A stretch of DNA of 64,000 nt from Aquimonas voraii (GCF_900101825.1 NZ_FNAG01000008.1:78576-142575), one strand, 5' to 3'; shown: positions 26,102 to 35,578, numbered from the stretch's first letter. Notes: generated by a model not told the origin, from the sequence alone. Program-made: numbers and translations.

Positions 26102-26353
26102 ATGGATAACAACAACGCGATCGGGTTCGACGACATCGACGTCGAGAGCATGAACATCGACGGCCTTGAGGTCGTCAGCCTGAAGGACGCGCTGGCGCTG
26201 CCGGAGACCGGCGCTTCCAGCGGCATCTCGTCCTGCAATTCCTGCTCGACCTGCGGCTCGACCTCGACCTGCGGCAGCTGCAACGGCGGCGACGGCGGCA
26301 GCGGCGGCAATGGCGGCAACGGCGGTAGCCCGCCGGTCACCATCCAGCCGTAA
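26102..26353 (+). CDS. RiPP precursor peptide, thiopeptide-like, with Cys/Ser/Thr core and Gly-rich tail
   Basis: An 83-residue peptide with a good ribosome site (GGAG 8 bases upstream). Residues 1-38 are an acidic leader with IDGLEVVSLKDALALPETGA, resembling leaders of thiazolylpeptide precursors. The core from about residue 39 is SSGISSCNSCSTCGSTSTC followed by GSC, with Cys at 45, 48, 51, 57 and 60 and many Ser/Thr. These are substrates for azoline formation (Cys) and dehydration (Ser/Thr). Residues 61-76 are Gly/Asn-rich and the end is SPPVTIQP. A C-terminal Gly-rich extension is unusual for classical thiopeptides and recalls heterocycloanthracin-like peptides. Cleavage sites are not known. 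Confidence 0.88.
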   Translation: MDNNNAIGFDDIDVESMNIDGLEVVSLKDALALPETGASSGISSCNSCSTCGSTSTCGSCNGGDGGSGGNGGNGGSPPVTIQP

Positions 26354-26368
26354 GCGGGTGTGAGCCCC

Positions 26369-26410
26369 GGAAGCGGCACCGGCACGGAGATCGCTCCAGG
26401 TGCCGCTTCC
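26369..26410 (+). promoter_or_regulatory. Strong stem-loop between precursor and exporter genes
   Basis: GGAAGCGGCACC (26369-26380) and GGTGCCGCTTCC (26399-26410) are perfect 12-base complements. The 18-base loop contains a smaller GGAG/CTCC pairing. No T-run follows, so it is more likely a partial terminator, RNA processing site or 3' stabiliser that raises precursor expression over the enzymes. Confidence 0.6.
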
Positions 26411-26437
26411 ACCCAGAGTCTTTCGTGGAGTGAACGC

Positions 26438-27232
26438 ATGGATACCCAGGCCGCGGACAGCGAGCCCGCACTCGAGCCCGAGCTCGAGGCGTCCCCCGTC
26501 ATCGAGGTCGAAGGCCTCAACAAGACCTATGGCGAGATCCGCGCGTTGCGGGATGTCAGTTTCAGGATCTCGGGACATCGCAGCGTCGCCCTGATTGGCC
26601 CCAACGGCGCCGGCAAGTCGACCCTGATCGAGACCCTGATGGGGCTGCGGCGGCCCGATTCCGGATCGGTGCGGGTCCTGGGTGTCGACGTCTGTTCGCA
26701 TCCGCGCGGTCATGTCGAGCGCCTCGGCGTGCAGCTGCAGGAGTCGCGGCTGTTCCCGCGCCTGACGCCGCGCGAGTACCTCCACTTCTTCGCGCGTCTG
26801 TACCAGCGCAGCCTGCCCTTCGAGGTGATCTGCAAGGAGCTCGATCTGCATCCGCTGCTGGATCGCCGGATCGGCCAGCTTTCGGGTGGGCAGCGCCAGC
26901 GCGTCGCGCTTGCGCTCGCCATCCTCAACGACCCCGCGCTGGTGATCCTGGATGAACCGACGGTGGGCCTTGATCCGATCACCCGCCGCGAATTCTGGGA
27001 GCTGATCCAGCGCCTGCGCGGTCGCGGCAAGACGATTCTGTTCTCGACCCATTACATGGAGGAGGCGCAGGCCCTCGCTGACGAGATTCTGATGATCTCG
27101 CAGGGGCGCGTGGTCGCTTTCGGCACAGCGCAGGAACTGATCAACGCGGCCCGCCGCCTCGGCGAGGCCAGCAACCTCGACGATGCCTACGCCCTGTTCG
27201 CCAAGCAGCATCAACAGAAGGAGTCCGTCTGA
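26438..27232 (+). CDS. ABC exporter ATPase (self-protection or product export)
   Basis: A 264-residue ATP-binding protein with Walker A GPNGAGKST at 54-62, signature LSGGQRQRVALALA, Walker B LVILDEPTVGLDP and the H-loop FSTHYMEEA. It groups with the CcmA/drug-export (ABC-2) class. The ATG at 26438 follows GTGGAG; residues 1-20 are an acidic extension. Its stop overlaps the start of the permease gene, its obvious partner. In RiPP clusters such pairs confer producer immunity. Confidence 0.93.
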   Translation: MDTQAADSEPALEPELEASPVIEVEGLNKTYGEIRALRDVSFRISGHRSVALIGPNGAGKSTLIETLMGLRRPDSGSVRVLGVDVCSHPRGHVERLGVQLQESRLFPRLTPREYLHFFARLYQRSLPFEVICKELDLHPLLDRRIGQLSGGQRQRVALALAILNDPALVILDEPTVGLDPITRREFWELIQRLRGRGKTILFSTHYMEEAQALADEILMISQGRVVAFGTAQELINAARRLGEASNLDDAYALFAKQHQQKESV

Positions 27233-27984
27233 TGCTCCGCGCCCATGCCGCCTATCTGCTGCTTGACCTCAAGGTCGCCTTCCGCGAGAAGCTCGCGGTC
27301 ATGCTGATCGTGGCCCTGCCCGCGGCGATGTACCTGTTCTTCGGGATGATGTTCGGCGAGGCGCGCTACGGCGCGCATTCCGCGACCTATTACGACGAGT
27401 ACACGCCGAGCTTCGCCGCGCTCGTGCTGCTCAACATCGCGCTCATGAACATCGGGCCCACGCTGGTCATCTACAAGGAGCTGGGCTTGTTCCGGCGCCT
27501 GCTGGTGACCCCGCTCGACATGTCGGCGATCGGCATCGCCACGGTGGTGCGCGCCACCCTCATCTACCTGATCGGCTACGTGTCGATGATCCTGGTCGGC
27601 TGGCTGCTGTTCGGGCGCCTGCCCTCGGGCTCGATCCTGCAGGGCATCCTCGCGCTCGTGGTCTGCTGCTTCGGCATGTTCTCGATGGGCTACCTGCTGG
27701 GGGCGATCTTCCGCAGCACCGCCACCGCCTTCAGCGCCGCGATCTTCATCTTCCAGCCGATGCTGCTGCTCTCCGGCGCCAGCATCCCGCTCGACCAGCT
27801 GCCGGTCTGGGTTGGCTATGTGTCCCAGCTGATTCCGATGACCCACGTGGTCGAGCTGCAGCGCCTGGCCTGGCGCAACGAGCTGTTCACCGCGCAGGCG
27901 CTGGGCGGCACGGTTTTCCTCGTGGTCTTCGGCATCGCCTGCGCCTTCGCCGCGCGGGTGATGCTGCGCCGCACCTCGATCTGA
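27232..27984 (+). CDS. ABC-2 type exporter permease
   Basis: A 250-residue integral membrane protein with about six helices (LAVMLIVALPAAMYLFFGMM, FAALVLLNIALMNIG, ATLIYLIGYVSMILVGWLLF, FGMFSMGYLLGAIF and others). The late motif FIFQPMLLLSGASIPLDQLP is the ABC-2 permease signature. The start overlaps the ATPase stop by one base (TGATG). It probably forms a homodimeric exporter with the upstream ATPase. Confidence 0.93.
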   Translation: MLRAHAAYLLLDLKVAFREKLAVMLIVALPAAMYLFFGMMFGEARYGAHSATYYDEYTPSFAALVLLNIALMNIGPTLVIYKELGLFRRLLVTPLDMSAIGIATVVRATLIYLIGYVSMILVGWLLFGRLPSGSILQGILALVVCCFGMFSMGYLLGAIFRSTATAFSAAIFIFQPMLLLSGASIPLDQLPVWVGYVSQLIPMTHVVELQRLAWRNELFTAQALGGTVFLVVFGIACAFAARVMLRRTSI

Positions 27985-27999
27985 GCGGAGCTACGCCGA

Positions 28000-30900
28000 A
28001 TGGAAGCGATCCGCACTTCGACACCCGCCCCGCCGCGGCTTGGTCAGGATCTCCTGCACCCGCTCTACGTCATGCGCGTGGCCGGCTCGCCGGTGGCGCT
28101 GCTGGACGGTGTGCGCGGTGCCGGCACGGCCGAGGACTGCGCGCGCGCGATCGATCTCAGGCTGCGCCTGCAGGCCGCGGCCGAGTCGATCTGCCGCCAT
28201 CTGGAGCCGGCCGTGCCGAGACTGCAGGATCGCGCGCTCTCCCGCGCGGTGCTGGCGGCCAAGCGCGGCATGTTCCGCCTCAAGCCCTGCGCACCGACTT
28301 TGCTGGCGAGCCTGTCCGAGGTGCTCGATGCCGGTGCGCTCGACGCCCTGCAGCGCTTCAACGCCGAGCTGCTGGAGCTGCATCGGCTGGAGTCCGGGCT
28401 CGTCGCCAGCTACGAGCGCGAGCTGCGCGAGAGCGCGGGCGCGTTGCCGGCAGCCTGGCGCGATGGCGCACTGCGTAACGCGCTGGCCTATGTCAATCCC
28501 GAACTGCATGCCAAGCTCGAGCGCCAGTTCGGGCACGGCGCCGCGCCCGAGTTGAGCGCCAAGGAACTGCGCAAGCTTGAGGACACCCTGCTGCAGTACG
28601 TGGCGCGCAGCGCTTCCAAGACCAGCCCGCTGACCCAGTTCACGCCTGTGGAGCTGCGCGCTTGGGATAGCGCCGGTACGACGCATCCCGAGCTTGAGTA
28701 CTGGCAGCGGGTGGCCGCGACGCGCCTGCATTTCAAGCCTGCCCTGCTGCAGCACCTGCTGGCGCCGGTGCTCGGCGATTTCGGTCGACTGCATGCCGTG
28801 CTGCCGCTGCGGCTCAATGGCTCGTTCGAGCTGCGTGGCGAGCGCGCCCGCTTTCGCACGACGGCGCCCGGCAATGTTGGCAACGGCCGCACCTATGGCA
28901 CCGGCGAGGCCGCCGCCGAGCTCGCCTACAACGGCGTGCTGCGCTGCCTGCGCCAGGTCTACGCCGACCACGGCGACCGGCCGCTGCTAGCTGCCGAGCT
29001 CGCCGCCGGGATGTGTGCGCTGGCGCCGAAGCTCGACGCCGGTTCGGTGATCGGCTTCCTGCAGAAGGTCCACGGGCTGGGCCTGCTGCAGTTCGATCTC
29101 GGCGGTGGCGAGCAGTGCGATGCGCTGGACTGGGCGCTGTCGCTGGCCCAGCGCCTTGCGCCGGCGCTCGGCACGCCCCTGGTCGCGGCCCTGCAGGGCC
29201 TGCGCGACTGCCTGCAGCGTTTCGTCGATGACGATCCCGCCGCGCGCGCCGCCGTTGTGATCGAGGTGCGCGAGCGGGTCGAGGCCCTGCGTGAGCTCAC
29301 CGGGGCCGAGCGCCTGCCCGCGTTGTTCAAGCCGCAGTTCTTCGAGAACGCCTATCTGCCCGAGTCGGTCCGGCCGCTCGCACCTGCCGCCCTGGCCGAA
29401 GACGCCGGCAGCCTGGATCTGCTGCTCGCGCTGTCGCCGCTGGTCGACTACAACCAGGTCGTGCGCTGCCAGCTGGCGGATTTCTTCGTGGCGCGGTTCG
29501 GCGTCGACGGCATCTGCGAGGACGTCCCGGCCCTGCTGGAAGCCTTCGATGCGGTGTTCCGTCCTGGCGGCATGGCTGCGCCCGATGCCACCGGCGCGGC
29601 GGCGGTGGAGTCGGCCATCAGCCGCGACTACACCAGCGCGCGCGATGCCTTCGACAGCCTCATGGAACGCGCGCTCGGCCAGTCCGGCGAGGTCGTGCTC
29701 GAGCCCGAGCAGCTGCGCGCCGTGGTCGACCTGCTGCCGCCTGCGCTGCGCCGGCGCGGCTGTTCGCACAGTCTGCTGTTGCAGCCCCTGCCGCGGCGGG
29801 CCGATGCGCCGCGTTGGGTGGTCAACCAGGTGTTCTCCGGGCGCGGCAGCCTGCAGTCGCGCTTCCTCGAAGCCGCCACGCCGGAGCAGCTGGCGGACGT
29901 GGTCGACTACCTCCGCGCTGGTTCGCGATTCGCTCGCTTCGCCGAGGTGCCGGGCGTGTTCGGCTTCGCCGCCAATCGCCACCCGCCGACCACCGAGCAC
30001 GAGCTGGGCCTGCCGCCGTTCCCGGCCAGCCATCCCGAGGCCGCGGTGCTGCCGCTGGCCGGCCTGCGCCTGCGCTACGAGGCGGATTCGCACAGCCTGT
30101 ATTTCCTGGACGCCGCGGACCGGCGCTGGGACGTCTGGTACCAGGGCTTCCTGATCCCAGCCCTGCTGCCACGCCTGCAGCGCGTGCTGGCGATGGCGTT
30201 CAGCGAGGGCCTGAACCAGCACACCATGGGCACGATGATGCGCCGCGGCCTGATCCGGCCACAGTCGGTGGTGCGCTTTCCGCGCCTGCGGCTCGGCTCG
30301 CTGGTGCTGGCTCGGCAGATGTGGCTGCTGCCACCCGCGCACCTGCCGGACCCCGAGCTCGGCCCCGCCGAATTCTTCCTTGCGGTGCAGCGCTGGCGCC
30401 ACGAACAGCAGCTGCCCGCCGAGATCTACCTGCGGCTGTCGCCGGTGGCGACGCCGGACGGCGAGGGCGTCGATCTCGCCGCCATCGACTGGAGCAACTT
30501 CGACTTCAAGGACCTGAAGCCGGTCTATGTCGATCTCGGTAGCCCGCGTCTGGTGCGGCTGATGCAGCGCGTGCTGAAGCGCAACCGCTTTCCGGCGACG
30601 GTCACCGAGGCCCTGCCGCGGCCGCAGGATGCCTGCGTGCGCGTGGCGGGCGCGCCGCACGCCGCCGAACTGCACTTCGAACTGACCCGGCCGGCTGGCG
30701 CGCAGATCGCGGATGCTCGGCGCTGGCAGGTGCTGCGCGTGGCCTGGTTCGAGGACGACCGGCGCGCGCTCGTGGCCGGGCCCATGCGCCAGCTCTCCGA
30801 GCAGCTGCGGGCCAAGGGCTTAGACCGGCAGATGCTGCAGGTCCATTGGAAGTACGGGCCGCATGTCGATCTGCTGGTCGAATGCAGCGCCAGTCAGCTG

Positions 30901-31854
30901 CATGGCGAGGTGCTGCCGCTCGCGCGTTCGATTCTGCTGCCTTGGCTGCAGGCGCATCCGAGCGCCACCGTGCTGGATCGCGCGGCCTACCTGCAGCTCT
31001 CGCGCAAGGCCGGGATGAGCGAGCTCGAGCCCGGCCCCTACCTGCCGCTGCTGGTCAACAACACGCTCGGCCTCGCCGTCTACCAGCCGAGTCGAGCGTT
31101 GCGCCTGCCGGCCTTCGTGCGCGCCCGCGAGAACTTCCTTTCGGCGACCCTGCCGCTCACCTTCGAGCTGCTGGAAGCGCGCAATCGCGATGCCGACGCC
31201 TGCCTGCTGGCGCTGGCCGCGATGATGGGCCTGCTTGGCGAGACCTATGGCGCCGGCGGCCTCGCCTTGGGCTATGTGTCCTTCCGTTCGCACGCCGAGT
31301 ATTTCTTCGCCGCGCACGATGCCAAGGGCGCGCTGCGTCAGCGCTTCGATGCGCTCGACGCACGTCTGGGCGCACAGATCGATGCCTGTCTGCGCGCGGT
31401 GCTGGCCGCCGACTGGCAGGCGCTGCCGCTGGACCCGGCCGTGCGCGCGCTGATGCCGCGCTGGGCCGCGGCCTGTGCCGAGAGCGGCCGCGAGCTGCAG
31501 GCAATCGTCGATGCCAACCACGAAGCGCTGCTGGGCGATGCCACCTTCGATCGCCTGGTCGAGGAGATCGCCCCGAACGCCGATCCGGAGTACGCCGAGC
31601 GCATGCGCAGCCGCGAGATGTCGGCGATGGGGCGGCGCTTCTACGAGGAGGCCGAGGGCCGGCGCGTGCAGGAGTCGCCCGAGTTCATGGCCTATCGGGC
31701 CAACGTCAACCTGTTCTATCTGCTGCTGCCGATGCTCGGCCTCTCGCCGATGCAGAAGTTCTGCCTCTGCCATCTCGTCGCGCTCTCGGTCGAGCGCGTG
31801 CTGGGCGTGTCCTGGCGCCGGATCATGGGCCTGCCCGAACTGGAGGTCGGCTGA
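28000..31854 (+). CDS. LanB-type lantibiotic dehydratase with a divergent fused C-terminal domain
   Basis: A 1284-residue protein. The N-terminal ~900 residues match the LanB glutamylation domain, including YVARSASKTSPLTQFTP at 200-216, the SxKTSPL.xF hallmark. Family members use glutamyl-tRNA to activate Ser/Thr for dehydration. The C-terminal ~380 residues resemble the thiopeptide-type/SpaB_C domain (GETYGAGGLALGYVSFRSHAEYFF), but the usual FFxRYxxxxxHLRLR segment reads VHWKYGPHVDLLVE at about 948-961, lacking the conserved Arg residues. The eliminase step may therefore depend on the stand-alone protein at 37062. The start has GGAG 9 bases upstream. The stop overlaps the next gene. Confidence 0.9.
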   Translation: MEAIRTSTPAPPRLGQDLLHPLYVMRVAGSPVALLDGVRGAGTAEDCARAIDLRLRLQAAAESICRHLEPAVPRLQDRALSRAVLAAKRGMFRLKPCAPTLLASLSEVLDAGALDALQRFNAELLELHRLESGLVASYERELRESAGALPAAWRDGALRNALAYVNPELHAKLERQFGHGAAPELSAKELRKLEDTLLQYVARSASKTSPLTQFTPVELRAWDSAGTTHPELEYWQRVAATRLHFKPALLQHLLAPVLGDFGRLHAVLPLRLNGSFELRGERARFRTTAPGNVGNGRTYGTGEAAAELAYNGVLRCLRQVYADHGDRPLLAAELAAGMCALAPKLDAGSVIGFLQKVHGLGLLQFDLGGGEQCDALDWALSLAQRLAPALGTPLVAALQGLRDCLQRFVDDDPAARAAVVIEVRERVEALRELTGAERLPALFKPQFFENAYLPESVRPLAPAALAEDAGSLDLLLALSPLVDYNQVVRCQLADFFVARFGVDGICEDVPALLEAFDAVFRPGGMAAPDATGAAAVESAISRDYTSARDAFDSLMERALGQSGEVVLEPEQLRAVVDLLPPALRRRGCSHSLLLQPLPRRADAPRWVVNQVFSGRGSLQSRFLEAATPEQLADVVDYLRAGSRFARFAEVPGVFGFAANRHPPTTEHELGLPPFPASHPEAAVLPLAGLRLRYEADSHSLYFLDAADRRWDVWYQGFLIPALLPRLQRVLAMAFSEGLNQHTMGTMMRRGLIRPQSVVRFPRLRLGSLVLARQMWLLPPAHLPDPELGPAEFFLAVQRWRHEQQLPAEIYLRLSPVATPDGEGVDLAAIDWSNFDFKDLKPVYVDLGSPRLVRLMQRVLKRNRFPATVTEALPRPQDACVRVAGAPHAAELHFELTRPAGAQIADARRWQVLRVAWFEDDRRALVAGPMRQLSEQLRAKGLDRQMLQVHWKYGPHVDLLVECSASQLHGEVLPLARSILLPWLQAHPSATVLDRAAYLQLSRKAGMSELEPGPYLPLLVNNTLGLAVYQPSRALRLPAFVRARENFLSATLPLTFELLEARNRDADACLLALAAMMGLLGETYGAGGLALGYVSFRSHAEYFFAAHDAKGALRQRFDALDARLGAQIDACLRAVLAADWQALPLDPAVRALMPRWAAACAESGRELQAIVDANHEALLGDATFDRLVEEIAPNADPEYAERMRSREMSAMGRRFYEEAEGRRVQESPEFMAYRANVNLFYLLLPMLGLSPMQKFCLCHLVALSVERVLGVSWRRIMGLPELEVG

Positions 31855-33605
31855 TGGACAGCGCACCCCGGATCCAGGCGACGCCGGCCCGCCGGCTGCG
31901 GCTGAAGAACTACGTGTACTTCCAGCAGGCCGACGACGGCGTCTGGTTCGAGGCCGGCGCTCGGCGCTTCACGCTGCGCGGCGGCGGCGTGTATCCGCTG
32001 GTCGAGCGCTGCCTGGCCCTGATGGAGCAGGGCCTGAGCCTGGAGCAGATCGAAGAGCGCATGCCCGAGCGCCTGCGCGGCGTGCTGCGCCAGCTGGTGG
32101 CCGGCCTCGACGAGCACGACATGCTGCTCGACCTCGACGAGGCGCCGCCGCCGCCGATGCCGGCCGAGCTTCTGCACTATCTGCGTGACCAGTGCGCGCC
32201 GCAGCAGTGGGCGGAGCGGCTGCCAGCCTGGCTGCAGCTGGAGGTCGCCGTGCACGGCGAGGGCTATGCGCTGAAGGCCGCATGCGCTGCCCTGCTGGCC
32301 AGCGGTGTGGCCCGCGTCCATGTCTGGCGGTCGGTCGAGGCGCGCACCCGCGTCACCACGGGCGAGCTTGAGCTGCTGGACGGTGCCGAGCGCCTGCAGT
32401 TCCATGCGCAGGGTGCCCAGCTTCCCGAGGGTGCTGGACTGGCGTTGATCGCCAGCGATGACCTGGATCCCGCGCAGGCGCGGCAATGGCTGGCGGCGGC
32501 GATGGGCCGCTCGATGCCCTGCGTGTTCGCCGGCCTGCTGCGCGGCGAGGCCTGCGTGGTGGCCGAGGCCGAGCATGCCGAGGCCGGTCTCGCGGCCCTG
32601 CTGGAACAGCTGCCGCAGGCCCCTGCCGACAGCGCCGAACACAGCCCGGCCAGCCTTGCGGTGGCCGGCGCACTGGCCGCCCAGGCGGCCCTGCAGCGCG
32701 GCTTTTCGATCGAGTCGGAGGCGGTCCAGCCCGGTCAGCTGCAGCGGGTGAGCCCGTGGATGGAGATCAGCGTCCACCCGATCCTCAGTCGCGCCTCCTT
32801 CGCGCCGGCGGCGGCGCTGCGCTATCCCGCGCGGCTGGGCCTGCCCGCGGATCGTCCGCTGGGCGAGTACGAGCGCCTCAGGGTCGAGCTCGACCCGCTG
32901 TTCGATGAGTTGACCGGGCGCTTCCTCCAGCGCGGCCTGCCCGAGCTCATGCTGCTGCCCCTGCACCACGAGCTGATCGGCGTGCGCGCAAGCGCCGAGG
33001 CCGCGCCGCAGTGGGCCTTGGGCTGGGGGCTGGACGCCGAGGTCGCCGGGGTCGATGCCCTGTGCGAGGCCGTGCGCCTGCTCTGCGAGCAGGATCTCCC
33101 AGGCAGCACCGTGGCCGTGGCCCGCGAGCGCGCGCGTTGCGAGGCCCGCGCCGTGGCCCAGGCGCTGGGCCGGCACGCTCTGTTCCAGCGCTGCGCACGC
33201 GCGCGCCGGATCGAGCTTGTCGCGCTGCAGCACGCCGGGCTGAATGTTCTGCGGCAGCTGCTGGCGTTCCACGCCGGCGATGACATCGACCTGCTTGCCT
33301 ACGCGCTGGAAGGCTGGCCCTGCCATCTGCTCGAATGCCGCTTCCAAGGCCGTGCGATCGCGCGGGTGCTCGAAGCCAGCTTCGAGGACGCACTCGCCGC
33401 GGTGGTCGGCGCTGCCTGCAGTGCCCTGCAGCTGCAGGCCCAGCTACCCGAGGCGCACTGGCTGCAGGGCCTCAGGGCGCCCGCGGGCGACAGTGACGAC
33501 GTTCCGCCGCCGCCTCCGCTGAGGCTGCGCGCGCTGCGCCTGCCGGTCTGGGTGGAGGGTCTTCATGCGATCTGCGCGGAAGCCCGCGAGGTCGCCACCG
33601 CATGA
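31854..33605 (+). CDS. RRE-containing ocin-ThiF-like partner protein (TOMM F protein)
   Basis: A 583-residue protein. Residues ~15-100 form a PqqD-like winged-helix RiPP recognition element (LRLKNYVYFQQADDGVWFEAG, LRGGGVYPLVERCLALM), which in related clusters binds the leader peptide. The middle resembles a degenerate E1/ThiF fold without a nucleotide-binding GxGxxG, as in the ocin-ThiF-like proteins of heterocycloanthracin and thiopeptide clusters. It should deliver the precursor to the YcaO protein encoded next. ATGA overlap with the LanB gene; its own stop overlaps the YcaO start. No individual motif is diagnostic, so the family call rests partly on position. Confidence 0.8.
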   Translation: MDSAPRIQATPARRLRLKNYVYFQQADDGVWFEAGARRFTLRGGGVYPLVERCLALMEQGLSLEQIEERMPERLRGVLRQLVAGLDEHDMLLDLDEAPPPPMPAELLHYLRDQCAPQQWAERLPAWLQLEVAVHGEGYALKAACAALLASGVARVHVWRSVEARTRVTTGELELLDGAERLQFHAQGAQLPEGAGLALIASDDLDPAQARQWLAAAMGRSMPCVFAGLLRGEACVVAEAEHAEAGLAALLEQLPQAPADSAEHSPASLAVAGALAAQAALQRGFSIESEAVQPGQLQRVSPWMEISVHPILSRASFAPAAALRYPARLGLPADRPLGEYERLRVELDPLFDELTGRFLQRGLPELMLLPLHHELIGVRASAEAAPQWALGWGLDAEVAGVDALCEAVRLLCEQDLPGSTVAVARERARCEARAVAQALGRHALFQRCARARRIELVALQHAGLNVLRQLLAFHAGDDIDLLAYALEGWPCHLLECRFQGRAIARVLEASFEDALAAVVGAACSALQLQAQLPEAHWLQGLRAPAGDSDDVPPPPPLRLRALRLPVWVEGLHAICAEAREVATA

Positions 33606-35578
33606 GCCTGCGTCTGGCCAGCGACAGCGCCAGCCTGGATCTCGCCGGACAGGTGGGCGAGCTGCTGTGCGAGCGGACGGGCGTGGTCGATCTGGACGAC
33701 GCGGCCTTGGCGGGCAGCGCCGGTTCCTGGCTGCTGCTGTTCGACCTCGCTGCCAGCGAGCGGGCCCTGCAGGCGCAGCTGCGCCTGCTCGATGCCGGCG
33801 CCCGCGTGCTGATGCTCGGCCTGGAGCCCGGCGCGCTGTGGCTGGGCGCGCGGATCACGGCGGGCACGCGCGGCTGCCTCGGCTGCCTGCGCCTGCGCGT
33901 GGCCAACAACCTGCGCCAGCAGCCGCACTGGAGCGCGGGCCTGAATGGCCAGCGTCGGCGCGCCAGCGCGCAGCGCCCGTTGTCGCCGCCGCAGCGGCTG
34001 TGGCTGCGGGCCCTGCTGTCGGCCGCGCTGGACGAGGGTTCAGTCGCCCACCGCGCCCATGAGGGCTTCGCCCAGAGCGTGCTCCGCCTCGACCTCGATG
34101 CCGGCAGCAGTCGCCTGCATCGTTTCGTCGCCCACTCGGACTGCCCCTACTGCGCGCCGCTGCCCGCCGATGCGCCTGCCTTGGCCGACTGGATCCGCGA
34201 GCGCCGCCTGCGCCCCGACGCCAGCCGTGACCGCCTCGACAATCCGCGCCTTGATGTGCAGCGCGCCCGCCGGCACTTCGTCGATCGCCGCACGGGCCTG
34301 ATCCGCCATCTCTACCGCGACCTCGGTTCGGCGCTGATGCCGATGGCGGTGTCCGAGCTGCCGATTCCCGGCTCCGAGACCATCGAACGCGGCTACGGCC
34401 GCGCCGAATCGCGCGAGCGCTCCGAGCTGGTCGCCCTCCTCGAAGCCCTGGAGCGCCATGCCGGCCACGCGCCGCGCGGGCGCCGCGTGGTCGAGCGTGG
34501 CAGCCTGAACTTACTGCGCGAGCGCCACGGCGCGCAGGTGATTGATCCGCGCGAGTTCGTGCTGCATGCGCCCGAGCAGCAGGCCGAGCCGGGCTATCGG
34601 CTGACGTCCTACAGCGACGACCTCGAGTTCGACTGGTGCTGGGGGCATTCGGTGCGCCAGGGCCGGCCGGTGCTGGTGCCGCTGCAGCTGGTGCACTACT
34701 GGCTGGACGCCCAGCCGGGCCGGCCGGTCAACCGTTTCGTGTTCGACACCTCGAACGGCTGCGCGCTGGGCGGCAGCCCGGCCGAGGCCGCGCTCTACGG
34801 GCTGTCCGAGGTGATCGAGCGCGACGCCTACTTCTGCACCTGGTACGGGCGCTGGGCGCCGCCGCGGATCGATGCCGACAGCATCGACGACGTTCGCGTT
34901 CAGGCCCTGCTCGCGCGCAGCCGCGCCGAAGGCTACGAAGTGCAGCTGTTCGACCTGCGCGCCGGCATCGAATGGCCGACGGTGATGGCGATGATCGTCG
35001 ATCCCGCCAACCAAGCGCCGGTGAAGTCCTACTGCGCCTCGGCCGCACACCGGCGCTGGGGCCAGGCGGCCTTCGCCGCGCTGGTGGAGGTGACCACCTC
35101 GATGGGCGTGTACCGGCGCAGCCTGCCGGCGCTGCGCGAGCGCGCGCGCCTGCTGCATGCGGACGAGGCGCAGGTGCAGGAGATGCCCGATCACGTGCTG
35201 CTCTACAGCCTGCCCGAGAGCTTCGCGCGCCTCGACTTCCTGCAGGGCGGCCCGCGCCGCAGCCTGGCCGAGTGCAGGGCGCAGCTGTGCGACAGCGTCG
35301 AGCGCGATCCCGCCGTCGAGTTCGAGGCCCTGTGCCAGCGCGTGCTCGCCTTCGCCAGCGATGTGATCGTGGTCGACCAGGGCTTCGAGGCACTGCGCGA
35401 GGGCCTGGGTCTGCACTGCGTGAAGGTGCTGGCGCCGGGCCTCCTGCCGGTCAGCTTCGGTCATCAGTACCGGCGCATCCGCCGCGGACGCATCGATGCC
35501 GCCGCGGGCGCTCTGGGCATCGACGCCGCCGCGCTGGCGGCGCGCGGCCTGAACCCGTATCCGCACAACTTCCCATGA
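33602..35578 (+). CDS. TOMM YcaO cyclodehydratase (D protein)
   Basis: A 658-residue protein. Residues 1-200 are an E1-like remnant with a zinc-type tetrad, Cys92/Cys95 and Cys181/Cys184. Residues ~250-658 are YcaO, with ATP-binding glutamates in ESRERSELVALLEALERH and GLSEVIERDAYF. YcaO enzymes phosphorylate the peptide amide to convert Cys (and Ser/Thr) into azolines. TOMM enzymes normally end in a PxPxP motif needed for catalysis; this one ends NPYPHNFP, a stretched variant. ATGA overlaps link it to both neighbours, the partner protein and the dehydrogenase. Confidence 0.93.
   Translation: MSLRLASDSASLDLAGQVGELLCERTGVVDLDDAALAGSAGSWLLLFDLAASERALQAQLRLLDAGARVLMLGLEPGALWLGARITAGTRGCLGCLRLRVANNLRQQPHWSAGLNGQRRRASAQRPLSPPQRLWLRALLSAALDEGSVAHRAHEGFAQSVLRLDLDAGSSRLHRFVAHSDCPYCAPLPADAPALADWIRERRLRPDASRDRLDNPRLDVQRARRHFVDRRTGLIRHLYRDLGSALMPMAVSELPIPGSETIERGYGRAESRERSELVALLEALERHAGHAPRGRRVVERGSLNLLRERHGAQVIDPREFVLHAPEQQAEPGYRLTSYSDDLEFDWCWGHSVRQGRPVLVPLQLVHYWLDAQPGRPVNRFVFDTSNGCALGGSPAEAALYGLSEVIERDAYFCTWYGRWAPPRIDADSIDDVRVQALLARSRAEGYEVQLFDLRAGIEWPTVMAMIVDPANQAPVKSYCASAAHRRWGQAAFAALVEVTTSMGVYRRSLPALRERARLLHADEAQVQEMPDHVLLYSLPESFARLDFLQGGPRRSLAECRAQLCDSVERDPAVEFEALCQRVLAFASDVIVVDQGFEALREGLGLHCVKVLAPGLLPVSFGHQYRRIRRGRIDAAAGALGIDAAALAARGLNPYPHNFP

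Noticed and set aside
25842..26153. Possible second small peptide gene before the precursor
   Set aside because: Arg/Ser/Thr-rich translation with no leader-like or core-like features, and it overlaps the real precursor start in another frame.
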